In this document: one piece after another, positions 24,501 to 31,929 of the stretch
How the letters are laid out: each line of letters begins with the position of its first letter
How positions within the stretch are numbered: position 1 is the stretch's first letter
Assembly: GCA_934045905.1 (NCBI GenBank)
Contig: CAKOGZ010000141.1
Coordinates: forward strand, 1-64,000
From: Leuctra nigra
Lineage: Eukaryota > Arthropoda > Insecta > Plecoptera > Leuctridae
Direction: 5' to 3'
DNA: 64,000 bases
Translations under genes and position numbers: made by a program
The notes under the pieces: generated by a model
Seen by the model: the letters and a program-made list of their open reading frames with translations, nothing else
The model's database searches: none
What the model was told of the DNA's origin: nothing

Positions 24501-27500
24501 GCGTGAACATCGGCTCGTCGATCTCGTTGTGGCCGTTGCGCCGGTAGCAGACGATGTCGATGACCACGTCCCTCTTGAACAGTTGGCGGTACTCGACGGC
24601 GACCTGGGGGAAGAGGGTGGTGAGGTCATGCACGCGACGACGTCCGAGACGCCCACGTACCTTGATGCAGTAGACGACCGCCTCGGGGTCGTCGCCGTTG
24701 CGTTGACGTGAAGCCGATCTGGTTGTTGACCACGATGTGGATCGTCCCCTTGGTCGTGTACTCGGGCAGGTCAGACAAGTGGAAGACCTCGTAGACGACG
24801 CCCTGGCCGCAGAACGCAGCGTCCCCGTGGATCAGGATGGGCAGCACCTGCGCGGGCGCGGCAAGAGTGTCATGTGGCAACAAGTGTCTTTCTCGAGCAG
24901 ACCTTTATCGAAAGGATAAAATCCTATCGAAATACTCTACACTGTCTTGGTAGAATTCTCATTTCAATTGATGGATACGTTAACGGTTTAAAAGAATTTA
25001 GTAGTGGTGCCCTAAGAGTTCATAACGCCACGACATCAATTTCAACTGATGTCATGGATATTAATAATAGTCCACCACCTGGTTATTGGGCGTTCCTTCT
25101 CGCCGGCGACGTCGCCCGAGTAGAACTGCTCTGCGCGCGCCTTGCCCAGCACCAGAGGGTCGACGGCCTCCAGGTGCGAGGGGTTGGCGACGATGGAGAT
25201 GTGCACCGGCCGGTCGGTCTGCCGGTTGACGCGCTCCGTGGACGTCCCCAGGTGGTACTTGACGTCGCCGCTGTCAGACTCCTCCGCCTCCAGCCCGGAG
25301 AACTGGGGATCACGTCCAGGAGGTCACGCACTCAGTCATACTGAGAGGATTGATGTTGCATCGGAACAACTCAATCGACCGCAATTGTCATTCTAGTGAC
25401 TTGCAAGTGGGCTCATTGACTTAGGCGAAGAAAACGACTAAGTAATATTGTCAATGGTATTCTCTCTATGGCCACAGACACCACTAAAAATGACGGGGTT
25501 CTAGATGAAAAATCCAGTAACTAGGAATTAAATTTTGGAAATGACAATACAATTTCAAAAATAGCGTTTCGGCGATCTTTTCGTATGAATATTCATGCCA
25601 AAAGGTTATTCAGTAAGAGCTGTCCTTGTGAATCATATTTTATCAGTTTTTAGTCGTCCCGGATATTATTAACTCGTGGTCAAGTGAGTTTTTTTGTATT
25701 AGTATCCGAACAACTCATACCTTCAAATGATCGATTTAAAAATAGAACAAATTTAGATTGTTTCTGCCATGACGTCACTTATCAGAGGGTGTACCTGCGT
25801 GAACAGCTTGTAGAGCAGCTGTCTGAGGATGTTGGCGATAGGGTTGCCAACTGTCCGGAATTTCTCCGGACACTCCGGAATTGGACAATATTGTCCGGAT
25901 GTCGGAATTACCTCATTCCGGACAGCTTAATGTCCGGAATTGTTCAATTGCTACATGAAACTAACGCTATAATTCAATAATCAATAATACATCATAACTT
26001 TTGCAAATTAAGTTTTGCAGGTAGGGTTGGTAGAAAACACTTAGTTCACTTTCGCCCATTAATTTACAATTTTTACTACATATTTATCAATTTCAACTTC
26101 AAGGAAATAATATTATGAGAACAATCTAATAATTATCTTCAAGTCTGTTTGCTATAATTGTAAAGAAATTTTCAAAGTTCTCAATAAGGGCGTATTCAGG
26201 GGGGCGGGGGGGGGGGCGAGGGGGCCATGCCCCCCCCCCCCCCCGAAATCAAAATTTCATCTAAGAAAATAACCACATTTAAAATAATTTGTAAAAAAGC
26301 AACTTAAAAATATATACAGATCATGTCAAAAACGTTCCAAAATGGTTAGAATTGAGAAAAAAATCAAAAACATTTCCGGGGCTATGCTCCCCGGTCTTGA
26401 ATATCCTAATAAGTTCAATAAATGTCTTAAACCTATCCGACCAATTTTTGGATATTTTGTAATTTATAATTCCCTAAAATAGCTATACACTGCGATTCAA
26501 AATTGCATCTAAATGAATGACCTTGATCCAAATTTTTCTCGGGGGCTGCGCCCCCGAACTTCCTGTTTTACACGGTGATTTTTCGAAATATTAATAATGT
26601 CCGGCCCCCCCCCCCCCCCCCCCGAAATTTCATCCTGGATACGCCCTTGGTTCCCAAATATCAAATCGCTGAATATTGTAGTCCAGAACGCATAAAAATG
26701 ACCCAAATACACTTTCGAAATTCAAAATTTTCCCGGGCCTGTGCGGCCCGGACCCGCATGGTGCTGGGGGGCACTCCCCCCAGAACCCCCCATTGATTTC
26801 CTGCGAGATCATCTTGTCGTTCATACGAATTTCCCCATAATACCGTATTGTGAGGATATTTTATTCACAGAGAATTTTAGAACTACATTGTCCGGAGTTC
26901 AATTCTTACAAAGTTGGCAACCCTAGTTGGCGATGACGTTGAGTCTGCTATGTGTATACCTGCGTGAAGAGCTTGTAGAGCGGCTGTCTGAGGATGTTGG
27001 CGATGACGTTGAGTCTGCTATGTGTACCTGCGTGAAGAGCTTGTAGAGCGGCTGTCTGAGGATGTTGGCGCTGACGTTGAGTCTGCTATGTGTATACCTG
27101 CGTGAAGAGCTTGTAGAGCGGCTGTCTGAGGATGTTGGCGATGACGTTGAGTCTGCTATGTGTATACCTGCGTGAAGAGCTTGTAGAGCGGCTGTCTGAG
27201 GATGTTGGCGATGACGTTGAGTCTGCTATGTGTACCTGCGTGAAGAGCTTGTAGAGCGGCTGTCTGAGGATGTTGGCGATGACGTTGAGTCTGCTATGTG
27301 TATACCTGCGTGAAGAGCTTGTAGAGCGGCTGTCTGAGGATGTTGGCGATGACGTTGAGTCTGCTATGTGTACCTGCGTGAAGAGCTTGTAGAGCGGCTG
27401 TCTGAGGATGTTGGCGATGACGTTGAGTCTGCTATGTGTATACCTGCGTGAAGAGCTTGTAGAGCGGCTGTCTGAGGATGTTGGCGATGACGTTGAGTCT

Positions 27501-30500
27501 GCTATGTGTACCTGCGTGAAGAGCTTGTAGAGCGGCTGTCTGAGGATGTTGGCGATGACGTTGAGTCTGCTATGTGTACCTGCGTGAAGAGCTTGTAGTG
27601 CGGCTGTCTGAGGATGTTGGCGATGACGTTGAGTCTGCTATGTGTATACCTGCGTGAAGAGCTTGTAGAGCGGCTGTCTGAGGATGTTGGCGATGACGTT
27701 GAGTCTGCTATGTGTATACCTGCGTGAAGAGCTTGTAGAGCGGCTGTCTGAGGATGTTGGCGATGACGTTGAGTCTGCTATGTTTACCTGCGTGAAGAGC
27801 TTGTAGAGCGGCTGTCTGAGGATGTTGGCGATGACGTTGAGTCTGCTATGTGTATACCTGCGTGAAGAGCTTGTAGAGCGGCTGTCTGAGGATGTTGGCG
27901 ATGACGTTGAGTCTGCCGCGGTGAGGCATGCCGATGATGAACTTCTCGCACCCGACCGCCGACGCGTTGTCGATGACGCTCTTGAGGGCGGGGATCAGCA
28001 CCTCGCAGCACCTCCAGACTGAACCGCTTCTCGCTGACGTACTTGCGCGCCAGGAACGCCTCGAAGTTGGTCGCGCGCACCAGCCGGCTGATCAGCAGTC
28101 TAGAACAACCTGTTGGTCAGCACCTCCAGACCGAACAGCTTCTCGCTGACGTACTTGCGCGCCAGGAACGCCTCGAAGTTGGTCGCGCGCACCAGCCGGC
28201 TGATCAGCAGTCTGGAACAACCTGTTGGTCAGCTCCTCCAGGCACCTCATCGGTAATATCTGACTTTGTAAATTCGGTTTCTGTGATGACAAAATTAAGA
28301 GGCCTGCGTAAGCAAACGAAAAATGTACGGTTCGTCAAAGCTATTTTTTTTAATTTCTTTTCACTCTGACAAAATTAAAAAAAAATCAGACAATAGCTAC
28401 CCATTACAACCTAATTGACTAAATATTGCCACACAATGGAGTAGAATATTACTTCTGTTTCGACCTCAAAGTGTTAAATACGATATTTTTGGTAAAATAA
28501 TCGTATTTTCACTTTGAAGTCGTACCAAGTGTCATAAAGTACTCCAGGCTGAAATGAGTCGCTACTATCTGATTATAAAATTTGATCAGCGTGAAAAGAC
28601 ATTTAAAAAAAATCGCTTTGACCATGCTTTTTTCGTTCGCTACGCAGGCCTCTTAAAAACAAACGCTTAAGAAGAACACGCTGAGCTTCCCGTTACCTTA
28701 TACCCTGGAGTGCGCGATCACATAAAATGAGAACTTTCTTGTCACGGTGACAAGCTTCTCATCTCAATGTTATTTACGCCTTCTTGGGTCTTGTCACCGT
28801 GACAAGGAAGTTATAATTTTATGTGATCGCACCCCCGTTCTCTTGCCGCCTCACCTCTTCTCCTTCTTCGTCATCGCCGTCACGCCCGGTTTCTCGAACT
28901 TCTCCTTGAGCCACTGCGTCTTCGTGAACGAGTAGATGGACATGAACTCGGCGCCGATGTGTCCGCAGTAGGCTGCCTCGAGGCGCTTGAGGATGTCGCG
29001 GAGACTGAGCTCGTGCTGGTCGCCGCCGATGAACGTCGTCGGCGGCAGCTTGTAGACGGCGTCGAGCGCCTCCGCGGTGATGTCGAGCATGTGGCGCTGG
29101 ATGACCCGGTGCGGCGGGACGCCCTGCGTGACACGGGACGGTCGTGAGGCGACCGGTTTCCTTGAGTTTATGGCATCAGCCCGGTCCGCACTAGCAACTT
29201 CTGGTTGATCAAATTGGTTATGCACATGTGCAGAGTCTCTTTATTTGCGTTTATTCGTCACCAAAGCGACACTGCGCACGAGCAGAACAAAGTTGATCAC
29301 CAAAGGTTGGTAGTAGTGTGGACCGGGTTGAGATGTTCCTCTCCACGTGGATGGGAGAGGAATAAAGTAAGTACACTAATTCCATTGAATCAAAGTGGTT
29401 TAATAAAGACGTGGCCGCCGTGGCTAGCCGACAACGCACCCACCACTGCTACGTCAGTACACCTGTCTTGGCCGGCTAAGCCAACCCCTCTCTCAAGGTC
29501 ATGAGTCTTGCTTGCCGGACAGAGAAACGAATGAGTAAAAGTAATTATCTAAATAGGTAGTGAAAATGATTCGTTACAGGGTCTTTTACAACACTTAAAA
29601 TATCAACATAAAGTGTTGAAAATACACAATTAATCGTAAAATATGATCATATTTCAAAGAAAGAATTGCTTTACACTATACAATTCAAGTTGGGCAATTC
29701 AAATCTGCAGACTTGAATTGGGACTTGGCTAGTGTGATAGACAAGAAAAATCCAAATCTTGGCAATTCTTGATTTAGAACCGGTTCTATTTTCCCAACTG
29801 CAGTTGGACAATTTGAGATGAATAAACACTTAAAAACAAATATCGAAACAGAGAACACAACTTCGTAATATTTAATCATTATTATAAGTATAAAGATCAC
29901 ATATTAACAGAACAATTGAATGCTAATTGCTGTTTAGGTCGATTTTTATGAAAAAACATAAAACAAACCTAACCTCAAACCATGCAATTGAGAAACAAAA
30001 GCAAGATTTGAATTGGGACAATTTGAATCTGGAAGATTTGAGTTGCCCATTGATATATGGGCAATGGGCCAATTCTAGCAAATGAAATATTGTTTTGCAT
30101 GAAACTCTGAAATCCAATTGGCTTATAATTGAAATTGCCCAACTTCAATTGTATAGTGTAATACCTACTTTACAGAAATGGAATCCATCTATTCACTAGT
30201 CATCTACCAACCAGCAGTGAGCAGTGTGACTGCAATTTGTAGCAAATACATACGAAAAAGATGTTCTAGTCGGCACTCTAGAAAGTAGACACCGACCTTC
30301 TTGTCTTCAAACGTTGAGTGGAGCTCGCCGAACTTGAGTTGCAGAGGGTCACAGTCTGCCACGAGATGCCCGCGGATCTGGTAGGAGCGGATGATGTTCT
30401 GAACAGCGAGGTAGTCGCTCAGGCTCTCCCCGGAGATCGCGTCGGCGGTGTACGCCGTCGCCGCGCGCTCCTGTCGACAGGGGATACAACTAGAGGGTCG

Positions 30501-31752
30501 CACTCTGCCACGAGATGCCCGCGGGTCTGGTAGGAGCGGATGATGTTCTGCAAGGCGAGGTAGTCGTTCAGCCTCTCCCCGGAGATCGCGTCGGCCGTGT
30601 ACGCCGTCGTCGCGCGCTCCTGTCGACAGGGGATGTAACTAGAGGGTCGCAGTCTGCCACGAGATGCCCGCGGATCTGGTAGAAGCGGATGATGTTCTGA
30701 ACAGCGAGGTAGTCGTTCAGCCTCTCCCCGGAGATCGCGTCTGCCGTGTTTGCCGTCGTCGCGCGCTCCTGTCGACAGGGAATACAACTAGAGGGTCGAA
30801 GTCTGCCACGAGGTGCCCGCGGGTCTGGTAGAAGCGGATGATGTTCTGAACAGCGAGGTAGTCGTTCAGCCTCTCCCCGGAGATCGCGCCGCTCGACGGA
30901 CTCACCTGCGCCCTTGGTTGCGCCGCCGCGGACTGGGCCCCTACTGTCATGGCGGTCAACGCCGGCGGGGACTGGTGGGCCATGCCGGGCCACGCACCTC
31001 GATCCACGTTGCCGAAGAAGGAGTTCCAGGACGCGTGGACGCTCGCGCCAGGCGTTGTACATGTCCTCGATGTACGTCGACGAGTTCGGGTTCATGAAGG
31101 CCTCCTTGTTTAGGGACGTCGTGGAAGTATGACGGGACATAGGTGCCGTGGAGGTCTGACGAGACATGGGGACCGTGAAGGTCTGACGTGGCATGGAGGC
31201 CGTAGATGTCTGACGAGACATGGGGAATGTGAAGGTCTGACGAGACATGGGGACCTTGGAGGTCTGACGTGGCTTGGGGGCCGTAGATGTCTGACGAGAC
31301 ATGGGGACCTCGGAGGTCTGACGTGGCATGGGGGCCGTAGATGTCTGACGAGACATGGGGGCCGTAGATGTCTGACGAGACATGGGGAATGTGAAGGTCT
31401 GACGTGGCATGGGGGCCGTAGATGTCTGACGAGACATGGGGACCTCGGAGGTCTGACGTGGCATGGGGGCCGTAGATGTCTGACGAGACATGGGGACCTC
31501 GGAGGTCTGACGTGGCATGGGGGCCGTAGATGTCTGACGAGACATGGGGAATGTGAAGGTCTGACGAGACATGGGGACCTTGGAGGTCTGACGTGGCTTG
31601 GGGGCCGTAGATGTCTGACGAGACATGGGGACCGTGAAGGTCTGACACGCAGGGCAGATGAAACATCGCGGCCAGTGATTGGTGGACGGCTGGTGAATGA
31701 TGAGACGGGATTTCAGAAGGCTGAGGCCTCGGCGTCGTAGCACGCGCAGCAT
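12347..31752 (-). CDS. OGDH: 2-oxoglutarate dehydrogenase E1 (E1o) gene, 13 exons, reading frame damaged
   Basis: This encodes the thiamine-diphosphate E1 subunit of the mitochondrial 2-oxoglutarate dehydrogenase complex, which decarboxylates 2-oxoglutarate in the TCA cycle. Exons in order carry an Arg/Leu-rich N-terminus like a mitochondrial presequence, [10 protein letters not shown], the [10 protein letters not shown] segment, [33 protein letters not shown] (cofactor-binding region), [71 protein letters not shown] and a [13 protein letters not shown]-terminus, all in the family's order and mostly at consensus splice sites. Damage: frameshifts in exons 1, 4, 7, 9 and 13, internal deletions in exons 6 and 10, a lost donor after exon 5. 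Tandem arrays sit on four exon edges. It is either a decaying paralogue or a poorly assembled true gene; the sequence alone cannot tell. Confidence 0.85.
13134..13310 (-). CDS. OGDH: OGDH exon 12
   Basis: 177 bp between ACAG acceptor and GTAAC donor. It encodes [20 protein letters not shown]...[15 protein letters not shown], the conserved C-terminal domain of E1o. The frame is intact and its phase matches exons 11 and 13. Confidence 0.9.
13384..15358. mobile_element. MITE with AACTGCAGTTGA-rich ends, split by a hAT element
   Basis: The ends are inverted copies: CCGTTCCCACTACAAGTTTCAA on the left and TTGAAACTGTAGTGAGAACGG on the right. Many CAACTGCAGTTGA palindromes occur between. The hAT element 13,494-14,920 is inserted within. 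The superfamily is unclear and the target duplication was not resolved. Confidence 0.6.
13494..14920. mobile_element. Non-autonomous hAT element, 1427 bp, TSD ATCGTGTT
   Basis: Ends are CAGGCGCGTAGGAA and TTCCTACGCGCCTG, with exact 8-bp duplications at 13,486-13,493 and 14,921-14,928. Inside, three diverged ~168-bp tandem units each contain TTCCCTGCGGGGCC or a close variant (near 14,466, 14,632 and 14,798). G/C runs lie just inside both ends. No transposase frame. Confidence 0.9.
15359..16108. other. OGDH intron 11, no gene
   Basis: It contains a diverged interspersed repeat (about 15,590-15,960; ACTTGCAAGTGGGCT...ATTCATGCCAA) also present at 25,395-25,680 in another OGDH intron, and a 24-base C run at about 16,022. 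Confidence 0.5.
16109..16214 (-). CDS. OGDH: OGDH exon 11
   Basis: 106 bp; CACAG acceptor, GTGAGT donor. It encodes [34 protein letters not shown]. The frame is intact. The pyrimidine tract before it carries a direct duplication of AATTCCTCATCATTCCTC. Confidence 0.9.
16236..16362 (-). repeat. tRNA-derived SINE fragment
   Basis: The complement ends GAGCAAGTTGGCTCAGGC (A-box-like) and has TCGATTCCCGC (B-box-like). A fuller copy lies at 56,806-56,880. Confidence 0.5.
16363..17235. other. OGDH intron, no gene seen
   Basis: AT-rich sequence upstream of copy C5. No domain, tandem repeat or splice-linked exon is recognisable. Confidence 0.5.
17236..19101 (+). mobile_element. Helitron-like element copy C5, near complete, holding a hAT MITE
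   Basis: The 5' end CCCATAAAAAAACACTCCGTG follows A17235. Inverted arms lie at 17,236-17,395 and 17,475-17,620. CRE/ETS modules near 17,840-18,125, conserved 3' block, palindrome, CTAG at 19,098-19,101 then AT. The flanks fit insertion between A and T without duplication. It lies in an OGDH intron on the opposite strand. Confidence 0.85.
18233..18757. mobile_element. hAT-type MITE rich in TATCTTGTATTT, TSD GGCGGTGA
   Basis: The 12-bp terminal inverted repeats CAGACATGGGCA / TGCCCATGTCTG are perfect. The 8-bp duplication GGCGGTGA lies at 18,225-18,232 and 18,758-18,765. The interior is repeated variants of GTATCTTGTATTTTAAATAC. Confidence 0.95.
19205..19596. mobile_element. Harbinger-like MITE, 392 bp
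   Basis: Terminal inverted repeats of over 30 bp start AGCCGCTTTCACATAACACG and end with its complement. A possible 3-bp duplication ATA lies at 19,202-19,204 and 19,597-19,599. A 3-bp duplication suggests PIF/Harbinger but is weak evidence. Confidence 0.7.
19597..20172. other. OGDH intron 10, no gene seen
   Basis: TGCCGATTGTATAGG near 19,166 and its complement near 19,938 form a distant inverted pair around the MITE, perhaps an older element. Nothing coding is recognised. Confidence 0.45.
20173..20444 (-). CDS. OGDH: OGDH exon 10, with a large internal deletion
   Basis: The acceptor is CCTGCAG at 20,445 and the donor GTGAGG below 20,173. It begins [18 protein letters not shown] and reads to [10 protein letters not shown]. 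It then jumps near 20,300 to [20 protein letters not shown]...[14 protein letters not shown]. In other E1o proteins roughly 130-150 residues separate these two blocks, including the PHGxEGxGPEHSS segment that carries an active-site histidine. The deletion lies within one exon and shifts frame. Confidence 0.8.
20445..20880 (-). repeat. 134-135-bp tandem array on the OGDH exon 10 acceptor
   Basis: Three further copies of a unit holding a pyrimidine tract, CTCCTGCAG acceptor and the first ~93 bp of exon 10 (VRLSGQ...DKEMYV). GTACATCTCC recurs at 20,354, 20,489, 20,623 and 20,757. The length is not always a multiple of three. Each copy offers its own 3' splice site. Confidence 0.85.
21187..21350 (-). 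CDS. OGDH: OGDH exon 9, one base short
   Basis: CCCCAG acceptor, GTCAGT donor. It encodes DIAVK, then in the next frame [19 protein letters not shown] and [15 protein letters not shown]. The exon is 164 bp where 165 would keep frame, so one base is missing near 21,335. It joins exon 10 to give the family's GSLLK-G-H-VRLSGQD block. Confidence 0.85.
21351..21917. repeat. Intron 8 with a palindromic MITE (about 21,476-21,712)
   Basis: Arms ~21,476-21,545 and ~21,640-21,712 are inverted copies (AGTAAAACTCCACTTGGGAAA and its complement). The middle is about 100 bp. The rest of the intron has no visible feature. Confidence 0.65.
21918..22115 (-). CDS. OGDH: OGDH exon 8
   Basis: 198 bp, phase 0 at both ends; ACAG acceptor, GTCAGT donor. 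It encodes [20 protein letters not shown] and [17 protein letters not shown]. The frame is intact and it follows exon 7's KQLIAEQ. Confidence 0.9.
22222..22994. mobile_element. hAT-like non-autonomous element, G/C-rich ends
   Basis: Ends CATAGGCGGGCGC and GCGCGCGCCTATG; flanks ACGATTGA (22,214-22,221) and ACGATTGG (22,995-23,002) match at 7 of 8 positions. Internal GGGGGCATGCCCC and GCCCCGCAGGG phrases are shared with the elements at 13,494 and 57,608. Confidence 0.75.
22995..24424. other. OGDH intron 7, no gene seen
   Basis: AT-rich intron sequence. 24,200-24,255 (GTGCTCGCTCATCAACGCGTTACAC...GCGTTTTCCTAG) matches the SINE-like repeat at 56,690-56,735. Nothing else is recognised. Confidence 0.5.
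24425..24603 (-). CDS. OGDH: OGDH exon 7, frameshifted
   Basis: CCCCCAG acceptor, GTGGGC donor. It encodes [20 protein letters not shown] then [20 protein letters not shown]. The end, [15 protein letters not shown], is in another frame, so a small deletion lies near 24,475-24,480. Confidence 0.85.
24661..24847 (-). CDS. OGDH: OGDH exon 6, with an internal deletion
   Basis: CGCAG acceptor, GTACGT donor; the intron to exon 7 is only 57 bp. It encodes [20 protein letters not shown] to [10 protein letters not shown], then in another frame [13 protein letters not shown]. About 25 residues normally between these (the RSSPYxTDVARVVNAPIFHV region) are missing from inside the exon. Confidence 0.85.
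25096..25302 (-). CDS. OGDH: OGDH exon 5, donor site lost
   Basis: CCCCAG acceptor at 25,303. It encodes [39 protein letters not shown] and [13 protein letters not shown]. The 69 codons join exons 4 and 6 in phase 0. The base pair after GAGAAG is GA, not GT; the nearest downstream GT (GTGGTG, before 25,079) would break phase. Confidence 0.8.
25795..25838 (-). repeat. Outlying copy of the exon 4 donor repeat
   Basis: One diverged unit of the 68/70-bp array, cut off from the rest by the hAT MITE at 25,839-26,925. The MITE's 8-bp duplication GTTGGCGA is part of the unit. Confidence 0.8.
25839..26925. mobile_element. hAT-type MITE, 1087 bp, TSD GTTGGCGA, with nested G-rich MITE
   Basis: Ends TAGGGTTGCCAACT and AGTTGGCAACCCTA; exact duplications at 25,831-25,838 and 26,926-26,933. 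A second element sits inside at about 26,187-26,651 with ends near AAGGGCGTATTCAGG and CCTGGATACGCCCTT and long G/C runs. Confidence 0.9.
26926..27857 (-). repeat. 68/70-bp tandem array on the OGDH exon 4 donor
   Basis: About 14 extra copies of the last ~54 bp of exon 4 ([18 protein letters not shown]) each followed by GTATACACATAGCAG (70-bp form) or GTACACATAGCAG (68-bp form). Each unit therefore has a GT donor and ends in an AG. The nominal 13-15-base interval is too short to splice; read through, it brings a TAG stop into the exon frame. Copies are nearly identical. Confidence 0.9.
27858..28099 (-). CDS. OGDH: OGDH exon 4, one base too long
   Basis: TCTAG acceptor, GTATAC donor. It encodes [29 protein letters not shown], then in the next frame [15 protein letters not shown] and [16 protein letters not shown]. 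One extra base near 28,013 (GAGGTGC where GAGGGC-type is expected) shifts frame: 242 bp instead of 241. Confidence 0.85.
28100..28232 (-). repeat. 112-bp duplication on the OGDH exon 4 acceptor
   Basis: Unit starts at 28,006, 28,118 and (partial) 28,230. Each full unit holds a TTGTTC(C/T)AG acceptor plus the first ~93 bp of exon 4. The second copy lacks the rest of the exon. Confidence 0.85.
28295..28656. mobile_element. piggyBac-like MITE with TTAA ends
   Basis: TTAA at 28,295 and 28,653 flank 12-bp perfect inverted repeats GAGGCCTGCGTA / TACGCAGGCCTC; similarity continues inward (CAAACGAAAAA). A TTAA duplication is the piggyBac signature. No transposase. Confidence 0.85.
28709..28832. repeat. 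Palindromic MITE in OGDH intron 3
   Basis: Ends GTGCGCGATCACATAAAAT and ATTTTATGTGATCGCAC; both arms contain CTTGTCACGGTGACAAG-type palindromes. 124 bp in total. Confidence 0.75.
28855..29123 (-). CDS. OGDH: OGDH exon 3
   Basis: CGCAG acceptor, GTGAGG donor, 269 bp. It encodes [40 protein letters not shown] and [13 protein letters not shown]. The frame is intact and its phase agrees with exon 4. Confidence 0.9.
29124..30296. other. OGDH intron 2 with a MITE at about 29,669-30,160
   Basis: Inverted ends TTACACTATACAATT (left) and AATTGTATAGTGTAA (right), with AAGTTGGGCAATT inside, bound a ~490-bp AATTG-rich element. The rest of the intron shows no gene. Confidence 0.65.
30297..30470 (-). CDS. 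OGDH: OGDH exon 2
   Basis: GTCGACAG acceptor, GTCGGT donor, 174 bp (58 codons). It encodes [20 protein letters not shown] and [16 protein letters not shown], the N-terminal domain that helps assemble the complex. This is the only one of the four tandem copies that carries the full 3' half. Confidence 0.9.
30471..30905 (-). repeat. 149-bp tandem array on OGDH exon 2
   Basis: ATGATGTTCT recurs at 30,391, 30,540, 30,689 and 30,838, exactly 149 bp apart. Each extra copy has the exon 2 start ([11 protein letters not shown]), stops after the DPL codons, and runs into TAGTTGTATCCCCTGTCGACAG, a new acceptor. 149 is not a multiple of three, so copies cannot all be read in one frame. Confidence 0.9.
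30906..31752 (-). CDS. OGDH: OGDH exon 1 with presequence and 19 in-frame repeats, frameshifted
   Basis: I chose the start at 31,752 ([15 protein letters not shown]): the N-terminus is Arg/Leu-rich and acid-free, as in mitochondrial presequences, and a CCAACAG acceptor-like site lies just upstream. It then has 19 nine-residue units of the type PMSRQTSTA / PMPRQTSEV, then [18 protein letters not shown], the usual start of mature E1o. After NAW the homologous [16 protein letters not shown] is in another frame, so an indel lies near 31,050. The donor GTGAGT follows AQPRAQ. Confidence 0.8.
31130..31650 (-). repeat. 27-bp coding minisatellite in OGDH exon 1
   Basis: 19 units of 27 bp, all in frame, coding PM(S/P)RQT followed by STA, SEV, FTF or SKV. 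Several unit types alternate in order. The complementary strand and the other frames are also open because the unit length is a multiple of three; I do not treat those as genes. Confidence 0.9.
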
Positions 31753-31929
31753 TGCTGTTGGGACAACTCTGAAAACTTTTCCCCCAGTGTTTCTTGCATC
31801 GTAAAATTTCACATTCGTTTCTTCTTCTATGGACTTAATAATTGATAAATCAATATGAAGTTATCTTACAAAACCTTCTAACCTTAAATTCAAGTCAAAA
31901 ACAAAAAACGGATTTAGTGATCTACATCC

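Noticed and set aside
26926..27857. CRISPR-like array
   Set aside because: Units lack unique spacers, the genome is eukaryotic, and the repeat is coding exon sequence.
31129..31740. 203-residue plus-strand protein opposite OGDH exon 1
   Set aside because: Its repeats are the complement of the 27-bp coding minisatellite; only the minus strand has presequence and E1o homology on either side.
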